From positions 563,871 to 627,870 of the forward strand of contig CALYLW010000496.1 in NCBI GenBank assembly GCA_944989445.1: a DNA stretch of 64,000 nucleotides, in the 5' to 3' direction. The number at the start of each line of letters is the position of its first letter. Position 1 is the first letter of the stretch. A program made the translations under genes and the position numbers. The notes beneath the pieces were generated by a model that searched no databases, had not been told where the DNA came from, and worked only from the letters and a program-made list of their open reading frames with translations. Below are positions 21,455-33,072 of the stretch, one piece after another. The stretch is from Ampullaceana balthica. Its lineage: Eukaryota > Mollusca > Gastropoda > Lymnaeidae.

Positions 21455-22045
21455 TCTGCAGTTAGGTAATATTGTGAATTTGGTTAATTCCATATTGAGG
21501 GAACGTACCAAATCGTTTTATAAGTCTATTTTCCATGTGGATCCTATCATGGATATTGCTCCCATATAAAATACCAGTTACTGCAATATCTGAAATACCG
21601 TCATGGTCAACACTGTTAAAATGTTTAGATACAGGAAATTGAGCCTGTTTATTTATATATTATACAGTTGTTCTCAAAACCGATCTCCAAGACGACGACC
21701 TGTCTCACCCACGTAAATTGTATTACACCTCTTGCCAGAATTGCATAAATCACGTTGCGACTTGTGCAAGTGAATCCATCTTTTATTATGAATTTTACAT
21801 GAGGGAAAGAAATGTTGTTAATTTCAATCACATATGGACAAGTATTGCAACGGTTACGGTTGCAACCTTTTGTTCCAATATGTGCTTTCATTGTGGGAAG
21901 GTGACTTCTTACAACTATATCTCTGAGGCTTCTATCTCTCCGGAAAGCAAAAAGGGGAGGTTTTTTGAAGACAACTATATCTCTGGAGGCTTCTATCTCT
22001 CCGGAAAGCAAAAAAGTGGAGGTTTTTTGAAGACCTGGTGATTTA
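21455..22045 (-). pseudogene. Penelope-like element: linker and GIY-YIG endonuclease relic
   Basis: The minus strand reads FRRDRSLRDIVVRSHLP, then the CCHH-type linker CNRNRCNTCPYV, then FTCTSRNVIYAI, and after a frame change YVGETGRRLGDRF, PVSKHFNSVDHDG and IKRFGTLPQYGINQ. This is the C-terminal half of a Penelope-like retroelement with GIY-YIG endonuclease. It has at least one frameshift and a stop. A roughly 60-bp segment encoding FAFRRDRSLRDIVV is tandemly duplicated at 21912-22033. The RT portion is not present here. Confidence 0.8.
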
Positions 22046-23400
22046 TAAAGAAATCATCTTCTTCTTTTTATTGCACTTTCTGTATGTAAATTAAAGCGTT
22101 TCCTTTAAAAAGAATTGTTTTTTGAAAATTATTTTATTTAAAAGTTAAAATAATTTTTGCAGCATTATTGTGAACTGATGCTCTCTGTACAAGACTTAAT
22201 TCTAATAAATTTATCAAATGTTTTGAATATGAACTTCTCTCTTGGGTCAAGGTTCTCAAAATCGTAATCTTCATCATCACTTATATGGCTTCTTCTATAT
22301 ATGCTTTTTTGCAAATATCTTCTTCCACATCATTGCTACGCCTTCTTCAAAATCTGAATTTCTTGTTATCAACTTAAATCATTTTTCCCTTAGCCGTTTC
22401 GTTAACATGATCTAACACATCCATGAAACAGTAAAAAAAAATTTGAAAGTAAAGTATACACTTACCTACATACATCTCATCTGACAGTTAAACCACTCTC
22501 TGCCGTAGTAATTATGTCTGCGACAACTCGTTCAAGAACATTTATTCCCGTACTGCCCTTATTATTGATCTTTTCTAATAGGTCCATTTAGAAGTCAATT
22601 GTGGAGCCACGTTTCATGGTAAGATATGTTTTCGAAACTGTTCTATGGTCTAAAGAGTTTTTATGACTTGGAACTAAAAAGATGTTGCGCCAATTACAAA
22701 ACATGTAAGTTTTTATGACAGTTACTTACTCAAACAATTTTTGGGGGCTCCCGAATAAGTGGAAGCCCTACGCTATAGCTTGTTTAGCTTATAGGTGAAT
22801 ACAGCACTGTGTATACCAGGCGTAAGAGAAAACTAGTAATTCATTGGCACAGTATCCCTCATTAAAGGGAACGAAGTTAAGTGGCAAGCCACTTATAAAA
22901 ATAGAAGATAGACACATACCAGTTGATCTCATTACGGTATAAAACAACCAGACATAAAATATGTGACAGTGATTACATTAAATTCATAGAGTACAAAATT
23001 TTAAATAAAATGATTATAAAAATCACCCTTTCGTAATATTAAATATTTCTTTATGTATAATTTCGTGTGACGTAAAACATACGGTTTAAGTAATAAAAAT
23101 CAAGAATATTTTTCTCATAAACTACATAGAAATATTGAATACAAGTTAGAGTATTTTTTTATGATCTTCTCATTTATCTAGCGGATTAATTTGTTTTACG
23201 TACAATATCATATAAATAGATCAGTACAGGTGCTTTTTAGTGCGCGCTGACAGGAAATAGAAAATTAATTCAAGTCAGGTAAGACAAAGAAAGCTTTATA
23301 ATAAAAAGATTTTCCCTTGTTCTTTACTTTTTAAAAATATCTCTATTAATACCTTTATATAGTTTGAAAGTTTTTTGCTCTCTATATCTTTTTAAATTTA
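22046..23400. other. AT-rich sequence with weak coding traces, unidentified
   Basis: On the minus strand near 22290-22165 a fragment reads SHISDDEDYDFENLDPREKF before a stop. It looks protein-like but I do not recognise it, and it may be the N-terminal remnant of a mobile-element protein. At about 22880 AAGTGGCAAGCCACTT resembles a motif at about 11510. No host gene is recognised. Confidence 0.3.
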
Positions 23401-23402
23401 AA

Positions 23403-23637
23403 TAATATCAACATACATAATTTGCAATGTATGTGACGTCCGTCCCGTCCTGTCTGTGACGCTACTAATTTTAGAAAGCAGCGCACCAAATTATTGCACC
23501 AAAAAATAACACTTTTCGAACATTCCGCATACAATTGTTCAATATGAAAATAAATGAAAGTTCTGTATTACATTATTTGTTATTCTGATGTGTATTTATT
23601 TTAAAAAGTCCGTCACTTTTGACGGGTGATACACTAG
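23403..23637 (+). mobile_element. Helitron-like 3' end with terminal hairpin
   Basis: A hairpin CCGTCA-CTTT-TGACGG at 23610-23625 is followed 8 bases later by CTAG (23634-23637) and then T, the canonical Helitron 3' terminus. The segment 23466-23510 (TAATTTTAGAAAGCAGCGCA, CCAAATTATTGCACCAAAAA) is an inverted near-copy of sequence at 26328-26372. The matching 5' end could be at 17513, but Penelope sequence lies between, so the two may be separate copies. Confidence 0.6.
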
Positions 23638-23639
23638 TT

Positions 23640-24130
23640 TATGTAATAAAGCAAAGTTTTCATTTATCAATTCCTGCTGCTTTATTGTCAATTTCCGACG
23701 ATTCTATAAACACTAACACGCAAACATATAAATAATATAGATTTAAGTAATGTACACAATATAAAGTAGATTGCATTTACAACAGTAATATATATGTTTT
23801 AAATACAAACTTGATACAATTATAAAGTAGACTTGTATCTATAAAAAATGTACCTACAGGAACAAGCTATAAGCTCGTTAAAGAAATTTAAAATAATGCA
23901 AAGATTAACAATTATTTAACGGAGTTTATAAAGCGAATATATTCCTTAAAGTATTTTGTTAGCTTCAAAAATGTATTTCTTTGTTCATTGAAAAATTATT
24001 TATTTAATCCTAAGTCTTATTAAAAATAGATTAATTTAGGAAATCTATCTAAGATAACTGAGGTTAATGATTTGAGAATGAATATTGGGGTCTGGTAGAT
24101 TTAGGTTTTAATGTAGAATTGTTGTGTCAC
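23640..24130. other. AT-rich non-coding, nothing recognised
   Basis: No open frame, terminal repeat or RNA-like structure noticed. Confidence 0.4.
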
Positions 24131-24134
24131 GTGA

Positions 24135-25374
24135 AATATACCCAAACATGTCTTGTGGTATATACCCACTCCTGTCTGGTGATATATACCCACACCTGTC
24201 TGGTGATATATACCCACACCTGTCTGGTGATATATACCCACTCCTGTCACGTGATATATACCCACTCCTGTCTGGTGATATATACCCACTCCTGTCTGGT
24301 GATATATACCCACTCCTGTCTGGTGATATATACCCACTCCTGTCTGGTGATATATACCCACTCCTGTCTGGTGATATATACCCACTCCTGTCACGTGATA
24401 TGTACCCACTCCTGTCTGGTGATATATACCCACTCCTGTCTGGTGATATATACCCACTCCTGTCTGGTGATATATACCCACTCCTGTCTGGTGATATACC
24501 CACTACTGTCTGGTTACATATTCCCACTCCTGTCTGGTGATATACCCACTACTGTCTGGTTACATATTCCCACTCCTTTCTGGTGATATATACCCACTCC
24601 TGTCACGTGATATATACCCACTCTTGTCTGGTGATATATACCCACTCCTGTCTGGTGATATATACCCACTCCTGTCTGGTGATATATACCCACTCCTGTC
24701 TGGTGATATATACCCACTCCTGTCACGTGATATATACCCACTCCTGTCTGGTGATATATACCCACTCCTGTCTGGTGATATATACCCACTCCTGTCTGGT
24801 GATATATACCCACTCCTGTCTGGTGATATATACCCACTCTTGTCTGGTGATATATACCCACTCCTGTCTGGTGATATATACCCACTCCTGTCTGGTGATA
24901 TATACCCACTCCTGTCTGGTGATATATACCCACTCCTGTCTGGTGATATATACCCACTCCTGTCTGGTGATATATACCCACTCCTGTCTGGTGATATATA
25001 CCCACTCCTGTCTGGTGATATATACCCACTCCTGTCTGGTGATATATACCCACTCCTGTCTGGTGATATATACCCACTCATGTCTGGTGATATATACCCA
25101 CTCTTGTCTGGTGATATGTACCCACTCCTGTCTGGTGATATATACCCACTCATGTCTGGTGATATATACCCACTCTTGTCTGGTGATATGTACCCACTCC
25201 TGTCTCGTGATATAGACCCACTCCTGTCTCGTGATATATACCCACTCCTGTCTGGTGATATAGACCCACTCCTGTCTGGTGATATACCCACTCCTGTCTG
25301 GTGATATTTACCCACTATTGTCTGGTGATATATACCCACTCCTGTCTGGTGATATATACCCACTCCTGTCTGGT
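24135..25374. repeat. 24-bp minisatellite, about 52 copies
   Basis: The unit contains GATATATACCCACTCCTGTC then TGGT. Eight codons per unit keep frames open on both strands (GDIYPLLS forward, GIYHQTGV reverse). Variants CACGTGATA and CTTGTC recur at intervals, showing block duplication, and a TTACATATTCCC variant pair occurs at 24514-24570. Not a gene. Confidence 0.95.
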
Positions 25375-25375
25375 C

Positions 25376-26130
25376 GGCAGGCCGCTGGAATAACGGCTTT
25401 TTTTGGTATTAATCTTGGAAAATAAATTTTTTCTTGAGTATTTACTGAATTTAGTGACGTCATTTAGGGGCGGCCATTAACCGTTTTAAAAAAAAAGTTT
25501 TTAAACTTTAAACAATTCGATTGCAGGAATGAGGTAATTATTTCTTAGTTTTTAAGACCTACAAGGGAATGTACCACATTTAACCACACCACGTCTGTTG
25601 GAGACGTCGTGATTACCTCTCTTGTATGATGCACGTCAACTCAGTATATTAAGAAAATGTTAAGAAAAAAATAATCTCTTGAGCTTACTGAGTCAACAGT
25701 GATGATTAAATGGGATTTTTAAAAAAAAATGACACGTATGTTGCCCTTTACCTTAATCGTAACGGGTAATAAGTTAATACCGAATAACTGAAATTACGGT
25801 TAACTGGTCTTGATTTTAAAAAATACTTAATTTATCGTAAAAAGTTTTGGAAAAAATGTTTTTTGTTAATTCTCAAAATAAAATAACAACTAAATGGTTT
25901 CTTTGAATTAGCTTTCTTCTGAGATCGTTTCAACGCAGGATGGGTAACATACTATGATATAGTTTTAAATAGTGATTTTTAAAAAAAAATTGTATGTTTA
26001 TGATTTACTGAAAAGATAAACATATGTAATTTTAAAAAAAAACATGGCCGTTTACCAGTTTTGTTAAGTTCGTACCTGAGTGACATTTAAATACGAGTCT
26101 GTAGCAATGTGTAAATTTAAAGGAGGGTTA
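25376..26130. other. AT-rich non-coding; includes a decayed Helitron-type 3' end
   Basis: The stretch 25893-25952 (TGGTTTCTTTGAATTAGCTT ... CTGAGATCGTTTCAACG) is similar to the Helitron-like 3' end at 50434-50495 but has lost the CGGGTCTGCTAGT terminus. The rest is AT-rich without features. Confidence 0.45.
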
Positions 26131-26139
26131 ATAGACATA

Positions 26140-26617
26140 TAAAATCATATATATATATTTACGCTCAATTATGTATGACTGACTCACTCACTGTGGCCTA
26201 ACGCTAATTGAAAATATAGACTTGAAAATCATAATCCTTTTAATTTCCAGATTAACGTTAACCAAACAACGCACGAACCTATGACGTCAGCATTTGTGTT
26301 GTTAACAGTGCTGACTGACTCAAAGAATTATCTTTTTGGTGCAGTAGTTTGGTGCGCAGCTTTCTAAAATTACTGTAAAAATCGTGTATTGATTAGCACT
26401 GTAAAAATATTTATTTTGTGTACATTTCAGGAATATTTCGTATTCATCATAGAAGGATAAGTTACTTGGGCTTTTGACCCCAAAAAAACCCAACCCTATT
26501 ATAAAATACTTTCTGTACATTTAAGAGAGTTTAACATTACGTATTTATCATACAAGGACAAGTTAGTTGGGCTTTTGAAAAAGGGCTTAAAAAAGGGGGC
26601 GCCGCAGCACAAACTAG
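26140..26617 (+). mobile_element. Non-autonomous Helitron-like element
   Basis: The 3' end is GGGGGCGCCGCAGCACAAACTAG followed by T, i.e. a GC-rich palindromic stretch then CTAG at 26614-26617. The interior carries TTTTTGGTGCAGTAGTTTGG and TGCGCAGCTTTCTAAAATTA, an inverted near-match to 23466-23510, and the block AGTTGGGCTTTTGA occurs twice (about 26461 and 26562). The 5' end, near TTTACGCTCAATTATG, is uncertain. No coding capacity. Confidence 0.5.
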
Positions 26618-26619
26618 TT

Positions 26620-27000
26620 TATAAATATAGAAATAAAGCGTTTTATTTCATACATTAATAACTAACTTAACAATAATAGCTTTGGGCAGAACTAGTGACG
26701 TCATTTACCATTATTCCGTTTCGCGATGAACAATAGATAAACTAAACGGCGTCCATTTTTATTTGGGTTTCTTTATAATTACTTTAATTTAATTTACAAC
26801 ATTTCTATCACTATTCACATTTGTTTATGTTATCTAAATGATAACGTATGTGCATTTATTTGTTTAGGCTTTGGTGCGTTACTCTTCTAAATCTCTTTTA
26901 TAAGGACATACATGAGTGAGTTACAGAGATATAAAGGGAAATAATATGTTGATTTCTTTTTAAGTTTTTAAAATAGAAAAAGTATTTTCCTTATGAGTCC
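26620..27000. other. AT-rich non-coding, nothing recognised
   Basis: Unique sequence up to the target duplication of the next hAT element. Confidence 0.4.
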
Positions 27001-27004
27001 TTAT

Positions 27005-29657
27005 CAGAGGCGTCACTAGGGTTGGTGTCACCCGGGGCGGTAGCTCATGGTGTCACCCCTTCACGACTGAAGGGGCCGTCCATAAATGACGTCACGTGAT
27101 GTTGCCGATTTTTACCCCACCCTCCCCCAGGGTCATACTTTGTCACAAAAACTTAGACCCCCGCCCCTTCTTTTACGATATGACGTCACAAAGCTTTACC
27201 CCCCCCCCAAGCAGTATTTTCTCAATAAAAATAGCATGTTGCACATTATTTTTTGTCATTTAAATATGTATTTAGGGTAAGTCTGCACTCTAATATCGTT
27301 ACACGCGTGAAGCCATTGAAAAAGCAAGTAAATAAATGGTAAATAATCAAGTATTTAAGTGAAACTTTTATTTAAAGTTGTGCGTTTTTTATGCGACGTC
27401 ACATTTTTTAACACACCCTCCCTCTCGTCAAACATCGTCACAGATGCATGTCCCCCCTCCCCTATGGCGGATTAAATGGGGTGTGTTGAATGGGCTAAAG
27501 CAAGGCCCCCCCCCCAATAATTTAAGGTCCCCCCAAACTTATTATAAATTATAGTGCTATAATAAAGATGCAGGTAAATGTTTGTATGAAATCCCTGCAC
27601 ATGCCTTGGACAGTCATACGGCAATGCTGCACATATGAGTAGGAAGTATAACGGAAACCAGGCTATCCTTTATGAGAAGTGCATTGTAGCTCATTATGTG
27701 CCGTGCACAGCTCATTCCAATAATTTGGTTGGGAAAAGAGCAGCATGTTGTCCTGCTGCAGTCAGATTTTTTGTCTTCTGCAAAATCTTTATACCCGGCT
27801 TGTTGCAACTACTCATCGTTGACAAGAACTTCAAAAACACATGAAATTGATACATGTTAACAAAGCCTTGTGTGACACAAGATGGTTAGCCTGACATGAT
27901 GCAGTAAGGTCTGTTAATAACTCATACCATGAGAGTATCGCAGCACTGGAAGAATTAGCAACAATTTAAAATCAACCACGTGACTGTCGACTTGAAGCAG
28001 AAGGATTTCTAAAGGAAATTGAACAACTGGAAGTCGCTATTTTACTTGAAATTTTGGAAACAATTTTAGAAAGTAAGTCTCTCATTGAGTTTGTTAAAAG
28101 ACAGCATTCTTAATTTGATTCCTATGAAGACAAAGGAAAGGACAAGTCCGTGGTAAAAAAAGAGTATAAACAATATTCAATGATATTTTTATTTTAAAAA
28201 ATAAAGAAAAAAAAGAAGAAAAAAAGAAAGCGTCAGTTTGTTAAAGGGATATCACATAAACAGCATTCTCCCCGAGACAAAAATTCAAGATTGAGGTATT
28301 TCTGGTAATCATTGACAAACTTTCTTAAGCCCTGCAACATCGGTTAGGCGCATATAAAGACATCCATGAGAAATTTGGCTTTCTTACAAACCTAACTGAG
28401 CTCAGCAATTTCGCGATATGATGGGCAGCAGCCAAGTTAATGGAAGAATATTCAAGCGATTTCGAAGACTGCTTACCTTCAGAATCAGTCCAATTTTCAG
28501 AACTCTTAAAAGAATTATTGTCCAGACCAAGGCTCAGGGTAAGGAAAAGGAAGTAACCCAATGCGAAACTCAAAACACGTGCACAGAGCTAAAACTTTTG
28601 CTGCTTTTGAATGAGCTAAATTTCACACAGTCTTTACAAATGTACACATCGCACTTCCCATCTATCTTTCAATGATGACATCAAACTGCAGCTGAGAGCG
28701 ATCCTTTTCAAAGTTGAAAAGAATATAAAATGAGTAAAAATGTGCATGGGACAACAAAGACTGAATATGCTCTCTCTAATGAACATTGAAAAGGAACTTG
28801 TAAGCTTACTTAGCTTTACTGACTTGATTGAAAACTTCGCAATGAGAAAAATTCGCAAACGAAAGTTCTAGGTTGAAATAATAATAATACATCTTTTTCA
28901 ATAAATTTTTGATTTCAAATAGAGAAAACTATTCGTTACCCCATGAAAAACAAAAGTTTAAAGAAAAAATATTTTAAAAATTCGGAATAACGCATAACAT
29001 TTTTTTAAGCGGGCTCGTTCTTAAGCACAAGACAGCGTAAGTCGGGATGGTACCGTCGTAACCGGAGGACTACCTGTATATAAACATGCATATCTATGCT
29101 TTAACACCTTTAATAAATATATATATAACGAAATATTAACTCAAAGACATTGAATTAATAATTTTCCTCTAGAAAAGATCAACAAAGAAAACACATCCTT
29201 TGATTTTTTTGAAGGGGGGGGGGATAAAATCGTATTCCCCCCACCCCACTGTGGTGAAGGGATTCGTGAGGTGGGATTCGTCCATGCAGTCGGTGTGTCC
29301 AAGCCCAAATGGCTTTATTTCTTTTAAAACACAGGACACTGCTCTTTTCATGTCCAGACTTTTTTTAAGATCTCTCTGCTGCGACTGTTTCTTTTCTTTT
29401 TTTCCTAGTTTGTTTTAATGTTGTTTGTTTGTTGGGACTGTTTCATTATTGCAAGTTAACTGATATTTGTTTAATAAAAGTTTTCTCGTTTAACGTATTT
29501 CATTGTATTTCTTAATTTCTTTATAGATGAAAAAAAGTGTCTTCTTTTTTTTCTGACATAAAATCTAACACGGTAAAATTTTAGGCTCGGGTGTCACCCC
29601 TTGATGGGTGTCACCCGGGGCGGTCCGCCCCCCTCGCCCCCCCTAGTGACGCCACTG
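27005..29657 (+). mobile_element. hAT transposon (2.65 kb) with exact 8-bp target duplication
   Basis: The ends are CAGAGGCGTCACTAGGG and CCCTAGTGACGCCACTG (16 of 17 match inverted). The octamer GTCCTTAT is repeated exactly at 26997-27004 and 29658-29665. Inside are a decayed transposase (27600-28871) and nested repeats: a G/C-rich repeat at 27066-27455 also found at 11936, and a partial GGCGGATTAA MITE at about 27468-27570. GTGTCACCCGGGGCGGT occurs near both ends (27028 and 29606). Confidence 0.92.
27600..28871 (+). pseudogene. hAT transposase relic (ZMYM1-like type)
   Basis: Pieces in several frames read SYGNAAHMSRKYNGNQAI, YVPCTAHSNNLVGKRAACCP, EAEGFLKEIEQLEVAILLEI, RLGAYKDIHEKFGFLTNLT, SSDFEDCLPSESVQFSELLK, RIKNEMSKNVHGTT, QRLNMLSLMNIEKELVSL and finally FAMRKIRKRKF before TAG at 28869. 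The order matches the DDE domain through the C-terminal hAT dimerisation region of transposases of the type seen in ZMYM1-like proteins. The position usually held by Asp in the YDNAxNM motif is Gly here. Multiple frameshifts and stops make it non-functional. Confidence 0.85.
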
Positions 29658-29665
29658 GTCCTTAT

Positions 29666-30319
29666 CCATGTGTTTTTTTTAAACAATACTTCTTATTTCT
29701 CTTTTCTTATGCAAATTGCACTAGAGTTCTGAAAATATTTTCTTTTCAGTTCTATTATTATTATTTTGTTTCTAAGAGAACTATGATTTTATGACAATCA
29801 TAGATATGTAACTGACATGTAAACGTAGCCAGATCACTGCTATTTAACTCTATGTTTTAAATCCAATGGTGCTGCACTGTATTTCGTTCCTATATATTGA
29901 TATTATTTTTCACAAAACCAACTACTTATATTAATGAAGATAAATTAAGTTATTTATAATTTCATGAATTGTATTTACCTATTAACGAAAAGTTTAATAA
30001 TTGGTCATTTCATTAGAAATACTTTTAAAACTATTAACTTCCCGTAATCTGTAAGATTTACTCACGGCTGTTTTGCCAATCAGTACTGTCGCTACTGGAC
30101 ATAGACCGGTACCGCTCACTAGTGCTCGCTAGTGAGGGGGGGACGAAACGGTCGCTTCGGATAACCCGCCCCTCAAAGGGTACTTTAGTTTTTACCATCG
30201 ACATTGCATCTAATACTCTGTCTAAGATCTGTACAGCGACTGTAATCATATTTGACTGGCAAACAAATAACCTAACCGGACTTCGGGATTGCCTGCCAGG
30301 GTTTGTTAGAGGAAAGTAA
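29666..30319. other. Non-coding flank, nothing firmly recognised
   Basis: The G+C-richer segment 30060-30310 is open on both strands for 65-95 codons but shows no motif, and lies directly before the Penelope relic. Confidence 0.35.
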
Positions 30320-30776
30320 TAAATGCTCCTTACGTTGGAGTTCAACGGACAGTTATTTGATCTAATTAGTTGAGTTGCTATAGGAACGAAGATGGGACCA
30401 AGTTACGCATGTATATTTATGGTCCATTTAGAACACCTATGCAGTGAAAATAACAAAGGTATCTCTCCAGAGTACTACAGGAGATAAATTGACATTTGCA
30501 TTGGAGTAACAAAAATGGACATGTAACAATTGCAAAGTTTTATTGACTACGTTGGTAACTTACATTCTTCAATCAAATTTACTTCAACCATCCATTGGAG
30601 TGCTGTCAATATTTTTAGACATACACATTAAATTAAAAGAAAACAAAATATCAATATCAATTTTTACAAGTCTACAGACAGTCATAGTTTCCTTATGTAA
30701 ACGTCGTCCCATCCTCAATCTTGTAAGAACGCTATCCCATTTTTACAACTATTGAGACTTAAACGACTCATTGAGC
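30320..30776 (+). pseudogene. Penelope-like reverse transcriptase relic
   Basis: The plus strand reads TLEFNGQLFDLIS, stop, VAIGTKMGPSYACIFMVHLE, then YYRR, stop, IDICIG (the site of the YIDD catalytic motif), QLQSFIDYVGNLHSSIKFTS, FLDIHIKLKENKIS and, in another frame, TSSHPQSCKNAIPFLQLLRL. This is the conserved C-terminal half of a Penelope-like RT. Catalytic Asp codons are lost and at least three stops and two frame changes are present. It may or may not derive from the same family as the relic at 21455-22045. Confidence 0.85.
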
Positions 30777-30777
30777 A

Positions 30778-33005
30778 GAGGGGACATATTACTGACACAC
30801 TGACCAGAGGTGAGATATTACTGACACACTGACCAGAGGTGAGATATTACTGACACACTGACCAGAGGTGAGATATTACTGACACACTGACCAGAGGTGA
30901 GATATTACTGACACAGTGAACAGAGGTGAGATATTACTGACACAGTGAACAGAGGTGAGATATTACTGACACACTGACCAGAGGTGAGATATAACTGACA
31001 CACTGACCAGAGGTGAGATATTACTGACACACTGACCAGAGGTGAGATATTACTGACACACTGACCAGAGGTGAGATATTACTGACACACTGACCAGAGG
31101 TGAGATATTACTGACACACTGACCAGAGGTGAGATATTACTGACACACTGACCAGAGGTGAGATATTACTGACACAGTGACCAGAGGTGAGATATTACTG
31201 ACACAGTGACCAGAGGTGAGATATTACTGACCCAGTGAACAGAGGTGAGATATTACTGACCCAGTGAACAGAGGTGAGATATTACTGACCCAGTGAACAG
31301 AGGTGAGATATTACTGACCCAGTGAACAGAGGTGAGATATTACTGACACAGTGAACAGAGGTGAGATATTACTGACCCAGTGAACAGAGGTGAGATATTA
31401 CTGACACAGTGAACAGAGGTGAGATATTACTGACACAGTGAACAGAGGTGAGATATTACTGACACAGTGAACAGAGGTGAGATATTACTGACACAGTGAA
31501 CAGAGGTGAGATATTTACACAGTGACCAGAGGTGAGATATTACTGACACACTGAACAGAGGTGAGATATTGCTGACACACTGAACAGAGGTGAGATATTA
31601 CTGACCCAGTGAACAGAGGTGAGATATTACTGACACAGTGAACAGAGGTGAGATATTACTGACACAGTGAACAGAGGTGAGATATTACTGACACACTGAC
31701 CAGAGGTGAGATATTACTGACACAGTGAACAGAGGTGAGATATTACTGACACACTGACCAGCGGTGAGATATTACTGACACAGTGAACAGCGGTGAGATA
31801 TTACTGACACAGTGAACAGAGGTGAGATGTTACTGACACACTGAACAGAGGTGAGATATTACTGACACAGTGACCAGAGGTGAGATATTACTGACACACT
31901 GACCAGCGGTGAGATATTACTGACTGAGTGAACAGAGGTGAGATATTACTGACAAAGTGAACAGAGGTGAGATGTTACTGACACACTGAACAGAGGTGAG
32001 ATATTACTGACACAGTGACCAGAGGTGAGATATTACTGACACAGTGAACAGAGGTGAGATATTACTTACACAGTGAACAGAGCTGAGATATTACTGAGAC
32101 ACTGACCAGAGGTGAGATATTACTGACACAGTGAACAGAGGTGAGATATTACTGACACAGTGAACAGAGTTGAGATATTACTGACACAGTGAACAGAGGT
32201 GAGATATTACTGACACAGTGAACAGAGTTGAGATATTACTGAAACAGTGACCAGAGGTGAGATATTACTGACACAGTGAACAGAGGTGAGATATTACTGA
32301 CACAGTGACCAGAGGTGAGATATTACTGACACAGTGAACAGAGGTGAGATATTACTGACACACTGACCAGAGGTGAGATATTACTGGCACAGTGAACAGA
32401 GGTGAGATATTACTGACACAGTGAACAGAGGTGAGATATTACTGACACAGTGAACAGAGGTGAGATATTACTGACACAGTGAACAGAGGTGAGATATTAC
32501 TGACACAGTGAACAGAGGTGAGATATTACTGACACAGTGAACAGAGGTGAGATATTACTGACACACTGACCAGAGGTGAGATATTACTTACACAGAGAAC
32601 AGAGCTGAGATATTACTGACACACTGACCAGAGGTGAGATATTACTGACACAGTGAACAGAGGTGAGATATTACTGACACACTGACCAGAGGTGAGATAT
32701 TACTGACACAGTGATCAGAGGTGAGATATTACTGACACACTGTCCAGAGGTGAGATATTGCTGACACAGTGTCCAGAGGTGAGATATTACTGACACAGTG
32801 TCCAGAGGTGAGATATTACTGACACAGTGTCCAGAGGTGAGATATTACTGACACACTGTCCAGAGATGATATATTACTGACCCAGTGAACAGAGGTGAGA
32901 TATTACTGACACAGTGTCCAGAGGTGAGATATTACTGACACAGTGTTCAGAGGTGAGATATTACTGACACACTGTCCAGAGGTGAGATATTACTGACACA
33001 GTGAG
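30778..33005. repeat. 29-bp minisatellite, about 76 copies
   Basis: The unit contains ACTGACACACTGACCAGAGG then TGAGATATT. Copies differ at two linked sites (CACTGACC / CAGTGAAC). Runs of like variants cluster, indicating local expansion. Each unit carries AGAG/GTGAGA on the plus strand, which resembles a splice donor. The array starts right after the Penelope relic. Confidence 0.95.
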
Positions 33006-33072
33006 CTGGTAAATGTGGGACAGAAAGCTATAATATTATTCGTTCCTCCAAAGAAAGTCAAATGGTTTAAAT

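Noticed and set aside
24101..25363. Several 126-267-codon frames on both strands
   Set aside because: All are readings of the 24-bp array.
30778..33005. CRISPR-like array
   Set aside because: The regular units have no unique spacers between them and the sequence is eukaryotic; it is a simple tandem repeat.
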